Positions 45,149 to 55,185 of a stretch of 64,000 nucleotides of DNA are shown one piece after another. The notes beneath the pieces were generated by a model, which was given only the letters and a program-made list of their open reading frames with translations, ran no database searches and was not told where the DNA came from. Numbering within the stretch: position 1 is the first letter of the stretch; every line of letters starts with the position of its first letter. The translations under genes and the position numbers were made by a program. The stretch is from CAVSRC01 sp963732845 (GTDB lineage Bacteria > Pseudomonadota > Alphaproteobacteria > Rhizobiales > Kaistiaceae), in assembly GCA_963732845.1 (NCBI GenBank), contig CAVTBE010000003.1:55174-119173 (forward strand), read 5' to 3'.

Positions 45149-46453
45149 ATGTCCGTGACAGCCGCCCTCGGCGCCAACACCGCGCCCGGATTCTTCTCCG
45201 CCTCGCTGGCCGAATCCGATCCCGAGATCGCCGACGCCATCGCCAGCGAACTCGGTCGCCAGCAGCACGAGATCGAGCTGATCGCCTCCGAGAACATCGT
45301 CTCCAAGGCGGTGCTGGAAGCGCAGGGCTCGGTGATGACCAACAAGTATGCCGAGGGCTATCCGGGCAAGCGCTATTACGGCGGCTGCCAGTTCGTCGAT
45401 GTCGCCGAGACGCTGGCGATCGAGCGCGCCAAGAAGCTGTTCGGCGCCAATTTCGCCAATGTGCAGCCGAACTCCGGCAGCCAGATGAACCAGGCCGTCT
45501 TCCTGGCGCTGCTTCAGCCCGGCGACACCTTCATGGGCCTTGACCTGGCTGCCGGCGGCCACCTGACCCACGGCTCGCCGGTCAACATGTCGGGCAAGTG
45601 GTTCAAGGTCGCGCCCTACAATGTGCGCCGCGACGACCAGCTTCTCGACTATGACGAGATCGAGCGCATCGCCCACGAGGCGAAGCCCAAGCTGATCCTC
45701 GCCGGCGGCACCGCCTATTCGCGCTACTGGGACTTCAAGCGCTTCCGCGAGATCGCCGATTCGGTCGGTGCCTATCTGATGGTCGACATGGCCCACTTCG
45801 CCGGACTGGTGGCCGGCGGCATGCATCCCTCGCCGATCCCCCATGCCCATGTGGTCACCACGACGACCCACAAGTCGCTGCGCGGCCCGCGCGGCGGGCT
45901 GATCCTCGCCAATGACGAGGCGCTCGCCAAGAAGCTGAATTCGGCGGTGTTCCCGGGCCTGCAGGGCGGCCCGCTGATGCACGTCATCGCCGCCAAGGCG
46001 GTGGCGCTCGGCGAGGCGCTCCGACCGGACTTCAAGGTTTACGCGAAGAACATCGTCGACAACGCTCGTGCGCTTGCCGAAACGCTGAAGAGCGCCGGCT
46101 TCGAGATCGTCTCGGGCGGCACCGACAACCACCTCATGCTGGTCGACCTCAGGCCGAAGAGCCTGCGCGGCAACATCTCGGAGAGGGCGCTCGGCCGCGC
46201 CGGCCTGACCTGCAACAAGAACGGCATTCCCTACGATCCCGAGAAGCCCTTCGTCACCTCCGGCATCCGGCTGGGCACGCCGGCCTCGACCACGCGCGGT
46301 TTCGGCGTCGCCGAGTTCCGCCAGGTCGGCCAGCTCATCGCCGAGGTGCTCGACGCGGTGGCGCAGAGCGAGGACGGGTCGGCGCCGCTGGTGGAAGCCG
46401 CGGTCAAGCAGAAGGTGAGGGCGCTCGCCGACCGCTTCCCGATCTACCAGTGA
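45149..46453 (+). CDS. glyA: Serine hydroxymethyltransferase
   Basis: 434 residues. The PLP-lysine region is VVTTTTHKSLRGPRGG; ELIASENIVSKAV, NVQPNSGSQMNQAV and GLTCNKNGIPYDPEKP are invariant segments. Converts serine to glycine, giving 5,10-methylenetetrahydrofolate. An ATG at 45125 in frame adds 8 residues and is less likely; AGGAAT sits before 45149. Heads a glyA-nrdR-ribDEH-nusB-thiL block. Confidence 0.95.
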   Translation: MSVTAALGANTAPGFFSASLAESDPEIADAIASELGRQQHEIELIASENIVSKAVLEAQGSVMTNKYAEGYPGKRYYGGCQFVDVAETLAIERAKKLFGANFANVQPNSGSQMNQAVFLALLQPGDTFMGLDLAAGGHLTHGSPVNMSGKWFKVAPYNVRRDDQLLDYDEIERIAHEAKPKLILAGGTAYSRYWDFKRFREIADSVGAYLMVDMAHFAGLVAGGMHPSPIPHAHVVTTTTHKSLRGPRGGLILANDEALAKKLNSAVFPGLQGGPLMHVIAAKAVALGEALRPDFKVYAKNIVDNARALAETLKSAGFEIVSGGTDNHLMLVDLRPKSLRGNISERALGRAGLTCNKNGIPYDPEKPFVTSGIRLGTPASTTRGFGVAEFRQVGQLIAEVLDAVAQSEDGSAPLVEAAVKQKVRALADRFPIYQ

Positions 46454-46491
46454 GGCGCGGCCAGGCGGGGCACTGAAGGCAGGCTGGGGCG

Positions 46492-46965
46492 ATGCGCTGT
46501 CCTTATTGCGGCAATCCCGATACGCAGGTGAAGGACTCGCGGCCGTCGGAAGACAACACCGCGATCCGCCGCCGGCGCGTCTGTCCGGATTGCGGCGGGC
46601 GCTTCACCACCTTCGAGCGCGTGCAGTTGCGAGAGCTGACGGTGATCAAGCGTAACGGCCGCCGTGTGCCCTTCGACCGCGACAAGCTGATGCGCTCGGT
46701 GCAGGTGGCGCTGCGCAAGCGCACGGTCGATCCCGAGCGCGTTGAACGCATGGTCAACGGCATCGTCCGCCAGTTGGAATCGAGCGGCGAGAGCGACATC
46801 GCGTCCGAGGCCATCGGGCTACTGGCGATGGAGGGCCTGCGCAATCTCGACGAGGTCGCCTATGTGCGCTTCGCTTCGGTCTACAAGAACTTCAACGACG
46901 CCGAGGACTTCAAGAACGCCCTCGGCGAGCTTTCCGGCGAACAGCCGGCGATCCTGAAGAAATAG
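46492..46965 (+). CDS. nrdR: Transcriptional repressor NrdR
   Basis: 157 residues. Zinc ribbon MRCPYCGNPDTQVKDSR / RRVCPDCGGRFTTFERV with four cysteines, then an ATP-cone (VIKRNGRRVPFDRDKLMRS). NrdR senses nucleotides and represses ribonucleotide reductase genes. Located after glyA as in most proteobacteria. Confidence 0.96.
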   Translation: MRCPYCGNPDTQVKDSRPSEDNTAIRRRRVCPDCGGRFTTFERVQLRELTVIKRNGRRVPFDRDKLMRSVQVALRKRTVDPERVERMVNGIVRQLESSGESDIASEAIGLLAMEGLRNLDEVAYVRFASVYKNFNDAEDFKNALGELSGEQPAILKK

Positions 46966-46969
46966 AACC

Positions 46970-48109
46970 ATGCCGGCCCGCCGCACTGCCCCGCGCAACG
47001 ATCCGGAATTCGACCGGCGCATGATGGCGGCCGCCCTGCGTCTCGGCCGCCGCAATCTCGGCCAGACCCATCCCAACCCAGCGGTCGGCTGCATCATCGT
47101 GCGCACCGATGGCGCCACGCCGGTGGTCGTCGGGCGCGGCTGGACGGCGGTCGGTGGGCGGCCCCATGCCGAGAAGGAAGCGCTGAAGGAGGCCGGCGCA
47201 CGGGCCGAAGGCGCCACCGCCTACGTGACGCTGGAGCCCTGCGCCCACAAGGGCCGGGTGAAGCCGTGCAGCGAGGCGCTGGTGGCGGCCAAGGTCGCCC
47301 GCGTCGTTACGGCGATCGCCGATCCCGATCCACGCACGCAAGGCAAGGGCCACGCGATCTTGCAGGAAGCCGGCATCGCGGTGACCACCGGCGTACTGGC
47401 CGAGGAGGCGGCCCGCGCCCATTCCGGCCACATCCAGCGGATCACCAAGGGCCGGCCGCACGTCAGCCTCAAGCTCGCCGTCTCCGCCGACGGCATGATC
47501 GGCACGCGCGGCGGCGAGCGCATGATCATCACCGGCATGGAGGCGTTCACCGCCGTCCAGGCGATGCGCACCTCCTTCGATCTCGTGATGGTCGGCATCG
47601 GCACCGTGCTGATCGACAATCCGCGCCTGACCGTGCGCCTGCCCGGCATGACCGGCCGCACGCCGGCGCGCGTCATCCTCGATGCCACGGCGCGGCTGTC
47701 GCTGGAATCGAACCTGGTGCAGAGCGCGCGCGAGGCGCCGCTCATCGTCATCGTCGGGCCGCAGGCGCCCGATGCCCACAAGGCGGGCCTCGAAGCGGCC
47801 GGCGCGAAGATCATTGCGGTCGATGCGGCGCAGGGCGGCGTCGATCTGCGTCAGGCGCTCGAAGCATTGGCCAAGGAAGGCTTCTCTCGGCTTTTCGCCG
47901 AGGGCGGGGCGGAGGTCGCCGCGTCGCTGGTCGCCGCCGATCTGATCGACGAGGTGGTGATCTTCCGCGCGCCGGTGGTGGTCGGGCCGAACGGCGTGCG
48001 CGCGCTCGGCGGCACGGCGCTGTCGGCGCTGGAACGTAGTCCGCGCTACCGGCTGGTTGAGACGGCCGCGGCCGGCAAGGACGTCATGCGGCGTTATGTG
48101 AGGGCATGA
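46970..48109 (+). CDS. ribD: Bifunctional diaminohydroxyphosphoribosylaminopyrimidine deaminase/reductase
   Basis: 379 residues. The deaminase domain shows the zinc-site motifs PHAEKEAL and TLEPCAHKGRVKPCSEAL; the reductase domain follows (PHVSLKLAVSADGMIGTRGGE; RLFAEGGAEVAASL). Second and third steps of riboflavin synthesis. 4 bases after nrdR, and its TGA overlaps the ribE ATG. Confidence 0.95.
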   Translation: MPARRTAPRNDPEFDRRMMAAALRLGRRNLGQTHPNPAVGCIIVRTDGATPVVVGRGWTAVGGRPHAEKEALKEAGARAEGATAYVTLEPCAHKGRVKPCSEALVAAKVARVVTAIADPDPRTQGKGHAILQEAGIAVTTGVLAEEAARAHSGHIQRITKGRPHVSLKLAVSADGMIGTRGGERMIITGMEAFTAVQAMRTSFDLVMVGIGTVLIDNPRLTVRLPGMTGRTPARVILDATARLSLESNLVQSAREAPLIVIVGPQAPDAHKAGLEAAGAKIIAVDAAQGGVDLRQALEALAKEGFSRLFAEGGAEVAASLVAADLIDEVVIFRAPVVVGPNGVRALGGTALSALERSPRYRLVETAAAGKDVMRRYVRA

Positions 48110-48720
48110 GCATCATGTTTACCGGAATTGTTACCGATGTCGGCCGGATCACCCGCGTCGACGAGCGCAACGACGTGCGCCGCATCGCGATTGCGTCGGC
48201 CTACGATGCCGAGACCATCGACGTTGGCGCCTCGATCGCCTGCAACGGCATCTGCCTGACGGTGGTCGCGCGCGACGCGAACCCGGCGGGCGCCTCGACC
48301 TTCGCGGTGGAGGCGGCACCGGAGACGCTCAACGTGACCACTGCACAGGACTGGGGCGTCGGCACGCTGATCAATCTGGAGCGCTCGCTGAAGCTCGGCG
48401 ACGAGCTCGGCGGCCACCTGGTCAGCGGCCATGTCGACGGCCTGGCGACGATCGTGTCGCGCGAGGACTACAGCGAGACCACCAAGTTCGTCTTCGAGGC
48501 GCCGCACGACCTGGCGCGCTTCATCGCGACCAAGGGCTCGGTGGCGCTCGACGGCGTCTCGCTGACAGTGAACGGCGTCGACGGCGACCGCTTTGACTGC
48601 CTGCTCATCCCGCATACGCTGAAGGTGACCAACTGGGGCGGGCGCCGGGCCGGCGACCGGATCAACCTCGAGGTCGATACCATCGCCCGCTACGTCGCGC
48701 GGATCGCCGGGGCCGCCTGA
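48106..48720 (+). CDS. ribE: Riboflavin synthase, alpha chain
   Basis: About 201-204 residues with the duplicated lumazine-binding domain. Each half carries the family pattern (MFTGIVTDVGRI...IACNGICLTVV; GGHLVSGHVDGLATI...SVALDGVSLTVNGV). Converts two dimethyl-ribityllumazines into riboflavin. The start may be ATG 48106 (MSIMFTG, overlapping ribD) or ATG 48115 (MFTGIV, the usual N-terminus). Confidence 0.95.
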   Translation: MSIMFTGIVTDVGRITRVDERNDVRRIAIASAYDAETIDVGASIACNGICLTVVARDANPAGASTFAVEAAPETLNVTTAQDWGVGTLINLERSLKLGDELGGHLVSGHVDGLATIVSREDYSETTKFVFEAPHDLARFIATKGSVALDGVSLTVNGVDGDRFDCLLIPHTLKVTNWGGRRAGDRINLEVDTIARYVARIAGAA

Positions 48721-48777
48721 AGACCGGCGCCGGACGCTGCCCGTCGATTCCGCTGGACAAGCCCGGCTCGCACGCTA

Positions 48778-49260
48778 TTGCTCACGCCCGCTTCCCCAAT
48801 CGCTGTCCCGAGTGTGTCCGTGCCGCATCTTTTGATCATCGAAGCGCGTTTCTACGACGACCTCGCCGACGAACTTCTACGCGGCGCTCTCGGCGCGCTG
48901 GAGCGTGCCGGCGCCACTTATGAGCGCATCACCGTGCCCGGCGCGTTCGAGATTCCGGCGGCGCTGTCCATGGCGCTCGAGGCGGTCGACGCGGGCACCG
49001 TCGAATATGACGGCTACGTCGCGCTCGGCTGCGTGATCCGCGGCGAGACGACGCACTACGAGACGATCGCGGGCGAGTCGGCGCGTGGGCTCATGGAGCT
49101 GGCGATCGACGAGGCGATCGCCCTCGGCAACGGCATCCTCACCGTCGAGAACGACGAGCAGGCCTGGGCGCGGGCGCGCGTCGACGGCAAGAACAAGGGC
49201 GGCGCGGCGGCCGAGGCGGCGCTGCGCATGATCGCGCTGCGGGCGCGCTTCGGTCTTTAG
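48778..49260 (+). CDS. ribH: 6,7-dimethyl-8-ribityllumazine synthase
   Basis: Up to 160 residues. ITVPGAFEIPAALSMALE, YVALGCVIRGETTHYETI and the NGILTVENDEQAWARA segment are hallmarks of lumazine synthase, which forms the riboflavin precursor. No ATG precedes the conserved strand: the frame opens at TTG 48778, with GTG codons at 48814 and 48820 (VSVPHLLIIEARFY) as equally good starts; a GTG start is likely. Confidence 0.9.
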   Translation: MLTPASPIAVPSVSVPHLLIIEARFYDDLADELLRGALGALERAGATYERITVPGAFEIPAALSMALEAVDAGTVEYDGYVALGCVIRGETTHYETIAGESARGLMELAIDEAIALGNGILTVENDEQAWARARVDGKNKGGAAAEAALRMIALRARFGL

Positions 49261-49275
49261 GCCGCTCCGCCACCG

Positions 49276-49785
49276 ATGGCCGCTCTCCATCCAAACCACG
49301 CCGAACGCGCCGCCAGGCCGGCCAACCAGCGCGGTGCGGCGCGGCTGGCCGCCGTGCAGGCGCTCTACCAGATGGACCTCTCCGGCGCGACGCTGCCCGA
49401 GGTGATCGCCGAGTTCGAGACCTACCGGCTCGGCAAGGAGGTCGACGGCGACCAGTATCGCAACGCCGATGCCGCCTTCTTCCGCGACATCGTCGCCGGC
49501 GTCGTGCGCGACCAGAAGACGCTCGACCCGGCCATCGACCGGACGCTCGCCATGGGCTGGCCGCTGACCCGCATCGACACGACGCTGCGCGCCATCCTGC
49601 GCGCCGGTGCCTTCGAACTGGCCAACCGCACCGATGTGCCCTCGCGCGTCGTGATCAGCGAATATGTCGACGTCGCCAAGGCCTTCTTCGACGACGATGC
49701 GCCGGCGGTGGTCAACGCGGTGCTCGACGCACTGGCGCACGAGTTGAGGGCGGGCGAGTTCACCCGGCCGGAGGGCGGAGCCTAG
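49276..49785 (+). CDS. nusB: Transcription antitermination factor NusB
   Basis: 169 residues of the all-helical NusB fold: RGAARLAAVQALYQMDLSGA at the N-terminus, and ILRAGAFELANRTDVPSRVVISEYVDVAKAFFDDDAPAVVNAVLD, the conserved C-terminal half. NusB with NusE (S10) binds boxA in ribosomal RNA leaders. Its stop directly abuts the thiL ATG (TAG ATG). Confidence 0.93.
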   Translation: MAALHPNHAERAARPANQRGAARLAAVQALYQMDLSGATLPEVIAEFETYRLGKEVDGDQYRNADAAFFRDIVAGVVRDQKTLDPAIDRTLAMGWPLTRIDTTLRAILRAGAFELANRTDVPSRVVISEYVDVAKAFFDDDAPAVVNAVLDALAHELRAGEFTRPEGGA

Positions 49786-50781
49786 ATGGCGGTGAACCGC
49801 AGGAAGCGTCCCGGCGAGTTCGAGTTGATCGAACGTTATTTCCGGCCTCTGGCCGGCGATCCCGGTGCGTTCGCGCTCACCGACGACGCGGCGGTGTATC
49901 GCCAGCGGCCGGGCGAGGACCTGGTGCTGACCACCGACATGATCGCGGCCGGCATCCATTTCTTGGCCGACGATGCGCCGGCCTCGGTGGCCCGCAAGGC
50001 GCTGCGCGTCAATCTCTCCGACCTTGCCGCCAAGGGGGCGACCCCCTTCGGCTACCTGCTCTCGCTGGCCCTGCCCGAGGACTGGACCGAAAGCTGGCTG
50101 GCCGGCTTCGCCAGGGGCCTGAAGGGCGACCAGGAACGCTACGACATCACCCTCATCGGCGGCGACACCATCCGCGCGTCCGGCGGCCTCACCGTGTCGG
50201 TGACCGCGCTTGGCCGCGTCCCCAAGGGACGCATGGTCACCCGCGCCGGCGCCCGGCCGGGCGACGCGGTCTTCGTCACCGGCACCATCGGCGATGCGGC
50301 CCTCGGCCTCGGCATGCGGCTGGGTCGGATCGATGCCGGCGAGGGCAGGGGCGCCAAGCACCTCATCGACCGCTACCTGCATCCTCAGCCGCGCATGGCG
50401 CTGGCCTCGGCGCTGCGCCACCATGCCTCGAGCGCCATGGACGTGTCCGATGGTCTTGTCGCCGATCTCGCGCATATCTGCGACGTGTCCGGGGTGGGCG
50501 CCGAGATCGAATCGGCGCTGGTGCCGTTGTCGCCGGCGGCGCGGCGGCTGCTCGCCGGTGACCGCGGTCTGCTGCGCACCATCGTCACCGGCGGCGACGA
50601 CTACGAGATCCTGGCGACGGTGAGCCGCTCGGCGGCACCGAGCTTTGCCGCCGCCGCCGAGGAGGCCGGCGTGCCGGTGACCCGCATCGGCACCATCGTC
50701 GCGGGCAAGGGCCCGCCGCGTCTGCTCGACGCCACCGGTCAGCCGATCCGCCTCGACGGAGCCGGGCACACGCATTTTTAG
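49786..50781 (+). CDS. thiL: Thiamine-monophosphate kinase
   Basis: 331 residues. DDAAVY near the start, LTTDMIAAGIHFLADDAPASVARKALRVNLSDLAAKGATP, LIGGDTIRASGGLTVSVTALG and AMDVSDGLVADL are the ThiL ATP/Mg-binding motifs. Makes thiamine diphosphate from the monophosphate. Adjacent to nusB without a gap, so co-expressed. Confidence 0.95.
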   Translation: MAVNRRKRPGEFELIERYFRPLAGDPGAFALTDDAAVYRQRPGEDLVLTTDMIAAGIHFLADDAPASVARKALRVNLSDLAAKGATPFGYLLSLALPEDWTESWLAGFARGLKGDQERYDITLIGGDTIRASGGLTVSVTALGRVPKGRMVTRAGARPGDAVFVTGTIGDAALGLGMRLGRIDAGEGRGAKHLIDRYLHPQPRMALASALRHHASSAMDVSDGLVADLAHICDVSGVGAEIESALVPLSPAARRLLAGDRGLLRTIVTGGDDYEILATVSRSAAPSFAAAAEEAGVPVTRIGTIVAGKGPPRLLDATGQPIRLDGAGHTHF

Positions 50782-50819
50782 CGTGATTTGAATGTGTCCG
50801 CCGGCTATGTCAGCCGCCC

Positions 50820-52044
50820 ATGGCGACGGCAACAGCGACGACCACCATCGGCGGACCGCGCCATGCGCGGCGCAACGCCATGCTCTTGTCCGCTGCGGCA
50901 GCCTTCAGCGGCGCCATTCCGTCGATCAACATTTCGCTGGGCGGTCTCGCCGGCAGCTACCTGCTTGACGCCGACAAGTCGCTGGCCACCCTGCCGGTGA
51001 GCGGCTTCAACGTCGGCGTGGCACTCGGCACCATACCCGCCGCCCTGCTGATGCGCCGGGTCGGTCGCCGCGCCGGCTTCCTGTCAGGCGCGAGCGTCGC
51101 CATCTTCGGCGGTCTCGTCGCCGGCTATGCGGTGCTCGTCGGCTCCTTCGTCCTCTTCGCCGTCGGCCTGCTCACCGTCGGCTTCTCCGCCGCCTTCGCC
51201 CAGCAATACCGCTTCGCCGCGGCCGATGTCGGCAGCCCCGCCTTCCGCGCCCGCGCCATCTCCTGGGTGCTGACCGGCGGCATCGCCGCGGCGGTCATCG
51301 GCCCGCAGACGGTCATCCTGACCCGCAACCTGCTCAGCCCGATTCCCTTCGCCGGCAGCTTCTTCGCCATCGGCATCCTCGCTTTGGTGGCGATGGCGAT
51401 CCTGTCGCAACTCAGCGGCGATGCCCGCCAGCCGCCGCCGTTGACCGAACGCTCCGGCGGTCGCTCGCTTGTCGAGATCGCCCGCCAGCCGCGCTTCATC
51501 GTGGCGATCGTCTGCGCCATGGGCTCCTACGCGCTGATGAGCCTGTTGATGACGGCGGCGCCGCTGGCAATCGTCGGTTGCGGATTTCAGCCAGGACATG
51601 GCCGCCCTCGGCGTCCAGTGGCACGTGATGGCCATGTTCGCCCCGAGCTACATCACCGGCCAGCTGATCGCCCGTTACGGCAAGGAGCCGGTGATCGCCA
51701 TCGGCATAGGGCTGCTGGCGCTGTGCGCCGCCATCGCCATCGCCGGCGTCGATCTGGCTAATTTCTGGGTGGCGCTGATTCTGCTGGGCGTCGGCTGGAA
51801 TTTCGGCTTCATCGGTTCGACCGCCATGCTCATCGAGACCTACCGGCCGGAAGAAAAGAACACCGTTCAGGGGCTCAACGACTTCCTGGTCTTCGGCTCC
51901 GTCGCCGTTGCCTCGCTGTCGTCCGGCAAGCTCTACGCTTCGGTGGGCTGGGAACGGCTGAATCTCTACGCTTTTCCGGTCATCGCAATCTGTGCGGCGG
52001 CGCTCGTGGTGGCGTTCGTTCTGCGCTGGCGGCGGACGGGCTGA
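50820..52044 (+). CDS. MFS transporter with one apparent +1 frameshift
   Basis: About 407 residues after correction, with 12 hydrophobic segments. The first part (RNAMLLSAAAAFSGAIPSINISLGG ... MSLLMTAAPLAIVGCGF) and second part (SQDMAALGVQWHVMAMFAPSYITGQLIARYGKEPVIAIG) join by removing one base at about 51588. Loop motif MRRVGRRAGFLSG is the MFS motif A. The product resembles a widespread rhizobial MFS permease of unknown substrate. Error or decay cannot be separated for this non-essential gene. Confidence 0.8.
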
Positions 52045-52239
52045 ATCGGCCGCGCAGGGCTTTGAGCGAGGTCAAACGCGAGCCGACACATGGCTTGACG
52101 CCCGTTTCCCGACGGGCCATACCCACGCCGGTTCCAGTCCGCCGGGGGGGCGGTATCGTTCGGCCATATCGCTTGAATCTGGCTGGGCGCGAGCGGTTTT
52201 TGGGCGCTCGTCGGCTCCAGCTGACGGAGGGAAAGACCC

Positions 52240-54363
52240 GTGATTTACCTGATCATTCTGTGCGGTCTCATCGCTATTGCCTATAGCGTATGGTCCGTTC
52301 GCGCAGTGCTGGCCGCAGATGCCGGCTCGGCGCGCATGCAAGAGATTTCGCGCGCCGTGCAGGAAGGCGCTACCGCCTATCTGCGCCGCCAGTACACCAC
52401 CATCGCCGCGGTCGGCGTGGTGGTCTTCATCATCATCACCTGGTTCCTGTCGATCACGGTGGGTATCGGCTTCCTGATCGGCGCCATCCTCTCCGGCTCG
52501 GCCGGCTTCATCGGCATGATGGTATCGGTCCGCGCCAATGTGCGCACCGCGCAGGCTTCGAGCAAGAGCCTCGCGGCGGGCCTCTCCATCGCCTTCCGCT
52601 CCGGCGCGATCACCGGCATGCTGGTTGCGGGCCTCGCTTTGCTCGGTGTCAGCGTCTACTACCTCATCCTCACACAGTTCCTGGGCCACGCGCCCAGCGA
52701 CCGCATCGTCATCGACGCGCTGGTGGCGCTCGGCTTCGGCGCCTCGCTGATCTCGATCTTCGCCCGTCTCGGCGGCGGCATCTTCACCAAGGGTGCTGAC
52801 GTCGGTGCCGACCTCGTCGGCAAGGTCGAAGCCGGCATTCCCGAGGACGACCCCCGCAATCCCGCGACCATCGCCGACAACGTCGGCGACAATGTCGGCG
52901 ACTGCGCCGGCATGGCGGCCGACCTGTTCGAGACCTATGTGGTCACGGTGGTCGCGACCATGGTGCTTGCTTCGATCTTCTTCGCCACGGCGCCGAACCT
53001 CGGAGTGACGATGCTCTATCCGTTGGCCATCTGTGCGGCCTGCATCATCACCTCGATCGCCGGCACCTTCTTCGTCAAGCTCGGTGCCAACAATTCGATC
53101 ATGGGCGCCCTCTACAAGGGCCTGATTGCCACGGGCGTCCTGTCGGTCGTCGGTCTGGCCATCGCCACCTTCCTGATCGGCTGGGGCGAAATGGGCACGG
53201 TTGCGGGCAGGTCGATAACCGGCACGAACCTGTTCATCTGCGGGCTTATCGGCCTGGCGGTCACCGGCCTCATCGTCGTCATCACCGAATACTACACCGG
53301 CTCGGGCAAGCGTCCGGTGGTGTCGATCGCGCAGGCCTCGGTCACCGGCCATGGCACCAACGTCATCCAGGGCCTCGCCGTCTCGCTCGAATCGACGGCG
53401 CTGCCGGCTCTCGTCATCGTTGCCGGCATCATCGTGGCCTCCCAGCTCGCCGGACTGTTTGGCATCGCCATCGCGGTCACCACCATGCTCGGCCTGGCCG
53501 GCATGATCGTGGCGCTGGACGCTTTCGGCCCGGTCACCGACAATGCCGGCGGCATCGCCGAAATGGCGGACCTGCCGGCCGAGGTGCGCAAGACCACCGA
53601 CGCTCTGGACGCGGTCGGCAACACCACCAAAGCGGTGACCAAGGGCTATGCCATCGGCTCCGCCGGCCTCGGCGCTCTGGTGCTGTTCGCCGCCTACACC
53701 AACGACATCAGGCATTTCGTCGAGACCGGCGTGCCGTACTTCAAGGATGTCGGCACGGTCGACTTCAACCTCTCCAATCCCTATGTCGTCGCCGGCCTGA
53801 TCTTCGGCGGTCTCATCCCCTATCTCTTCGGCGGCATCGCGATGACTGCGGTCGGCCGCGCGGCGGGATCGGTGGTGATGGAGGTTCGTCGGCAGTTCAA
53901 GGAAATGCCGGGCATCATGAAGGGGACGCAGAAGCCGGACTACGGCCGGGCGGTCGACATGCTGACCAAGGCGGCGATCCGGGAGATGATCGTTCCCTCG
54001 CTGCTGCCGGTCCTGGCGCCCTTCGTCGTCTACTTCGGCGTGCTGCTGATCTCCGGCTCCAAGGCCTCGGCCTTTGCCGCGCTCGGCGCGTCGCTGCTTG
54101 GCGTCATTGTCAACGGTCTCTTCGTCGCCATCTCGATGACTTCGGGCGGTGGCGCCTGGGACAACGCCAAGAAGAGCTTCGAGGACGGCTTTGTCGACAA
54201 GGACGGCGTCAAGCACATGAAGGGCTCCGAGGCGCACAAGGCGTCGGTGACCGGCGACACCGTCGGCGACCCCTACAAGGACACGGCCGGCCCGGCTGTG
54301 AACCCGATGATCAAGATCACCAATATCGTTGCCCTGCTTCTGCTGGCAGTGTTGGCGCACTAA
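52240..54363 (+). CDS. hppA: Membrane-bound proton-pumping pyrophosphatase, potassium-independent type
   Basis: 707 residues, about 16 membrane helices. The pyrophosphate/Mg site is DVGADLVGKVEAGIPEDDPRNPATIADNVGDNVGD spread over residues about 187-222. In the GNTTKAVTKGYAIGSAG segment a lysine follows GNTT where potassium-dependent enzymes have alanine, so this is the potassium-independent subclass. Couples pyrophosphate hydrolysis to proton export. It has its own terminator. Confidence 0.95.
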   Translation: MIYLIILCGLIAIAYSVWSVRAVLAADAGSARMQEISRAVQEGATAYLRRQYTTIAAVGVVVFIIITWFLSITVGIGFLIGAILSGSAGFIGMMVSVRANVRTAQASSKSLAAGLSIAFRSGAITGMLVAGLALLGVSVYYLILTQFLGHAPSDRIVIDALVALGFGASLISIFARLGGGIFTKGADVGADLVGKVEAGIPEDDPRNPATIADNVGDNVGDCAGMAADLFETYVVTVVATMVLASIFFATAPNLGVTMLYPLAICAACIITSIAGTFFVKLGANNSIMGALYKGLIATGVLSVVGLAIATFLIGWGEMGTVAGRSITGTNLFICGLIGLAVTGLIVVITEYYTGSGKRPVVSIAQASVTGHGTNVIQGLAVSLESTALPALVIVAGIIVASQLAGLFGIAIAVTTMLGLAGMIVALDAFGPVTDNAGGIAEMADLPAEVRKTTDALDAVGNTTKAVTKGYAIGSAGLGALVLFAAYTNDIRHFVETGVPYFKDVGTVDFNLSNPYVVAGLIFGGLIPYLFGGIAMTAVGRAAGSVVMEVRRQFKEMPGIMKGTQKPDYGRAVDMLTKAAIREMIVPSLLPVLAPFVVYFGVLLISGSKASAFAALGASLLGVIVNGLFVAISMTSGGGAWDNAKKSFEDGFVDKDGVKHMKGSEAHKASVTGDTVGDPYKDTAGPAVNPMIKITNIVALLLLAVLAH

Positions 54364-54384
54364 CGACCGATAGGTCACAGACAA

Positions 54385-54421
54385 GGGGCAACCGTGCTGG
54401 ACGGCACGGTTGCCCCTTTTT
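54385..54421 (+). terminator. Rho-independent terminator of hppA
   Basis: Textbook form: GGGGCAACCGTGC (54385-54397) pairs perfectly with GCACGGTTGCCCC (54404-54416) around a 6-base loop, then TTTTT (54417-54421). It begins 22 bases after the hppA stop. Confidence 0.95.
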
Positions 54422-54474
54422 ATTCGGGCTCTAAGCTGGCGGGCGGAAGGGTCTTTCCACCGGAGCTGCCAGCC

Positions 54475-55164
54475 ATGCCCCGTACGCGGATTGTCGCCAC
54501 TGTCCTCTGCCTCGTCCTTGCCGCCCTGATGCCGGCGGTGGCGACGCAGGCCGACGAGGCCAAGCCGTCATTCAGCTTCAACCTCCTGTCGGTCGAAGGG
54601 CTGGTGATCGGCAAGACGATCACCATCGACAAGGCCTTCGGCGCCGAGCACAACCTGCCGGTCGCCGCACCGTTCTCCTTCGTGGTGCCGCTGTCGCCGA
54701 GCAAGGAATACGAGGTCTTCGTCGATCCGGCACCCAAGCCGGGCGAGGCATGGATCAAGATCAACTTCGCCACGGCTGACCGCCAGCTCATCGAGAACAT
54801 CCAGTTCGTCAGCATGCGCGTGCCGATGGGCGAGCTGCAGGCGCGGCTGCAGGCGGTGGCGGGGGTGCTCGTCAAAGGCGGGCTGACGGCCGTCATCAAG
54901 GACAAGGCCAATGCCGGCCGCGATACGGTGCGCGCCACCAAGATCGGCGATTACGACGCAGTCGAGGTCGTCGGCCACTACGATGACCCGGAACTCGGCG
55001 CGATGGTGGTCCGGCTGGTCGGCATTCCCAACCCGGACGGGGCGGACGGCGTCGCGGCGATCGCCAATATCGTGGTGTCGCGGATGCCGGTGAAGACGGT
55101 GGACGATCTCGCCCGCACCCGCGGCGGGGCGCTGCTCGCCAACTTCAAGTATCTGAAGCCTTGA
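54475..55164 (+). CDS. Secreted protein of unknown function
   Basis: 229 residues with a signal peptide (MPRTRIVATVLCLVLAALMP, cleavage near ATQADEA). The rest is soluble, with alternating hydrophobic strands (SVEGLVIGKTITIDK; PFSFVVPLSPSKEYEVFVDP; DAVEVVGHYDDPELGAMVVRLVGI), suggesting a beta-rich periplasmic protein. No family was recognised. CGGAG precedes the ATG. It converges on bamE. Confidence 0.7.
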   Translation: MPRTRIVATVLCLVLAALMPAVATQADEAKPSFSFNLLSVEGLVIGKTITIDKAFGAEHNLPVAAPFSFVVPLSPSKEYEVFVDPAPKPGEAWIKINFATADRQLIENIQFVSMRVPMGELQARLQAVAGVLVKGGLTAVIKDKANAGRDTVRATKIGDYDAVEVVGHYDDPELGAMVVRLVGIPNPDGADGVAAIANIVVSRMPVKTVDDLARTRGGALLANFKYLKP

Positions 55165-55185
55165 ACGCCGATCCCCCGGCGTCGC

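Noticed and set aside
48721..48777. FMN riboswitch before ribH.
   Set aside because: The gap is only about 57-100 bases and lacks the conserved FMN aptamer core.
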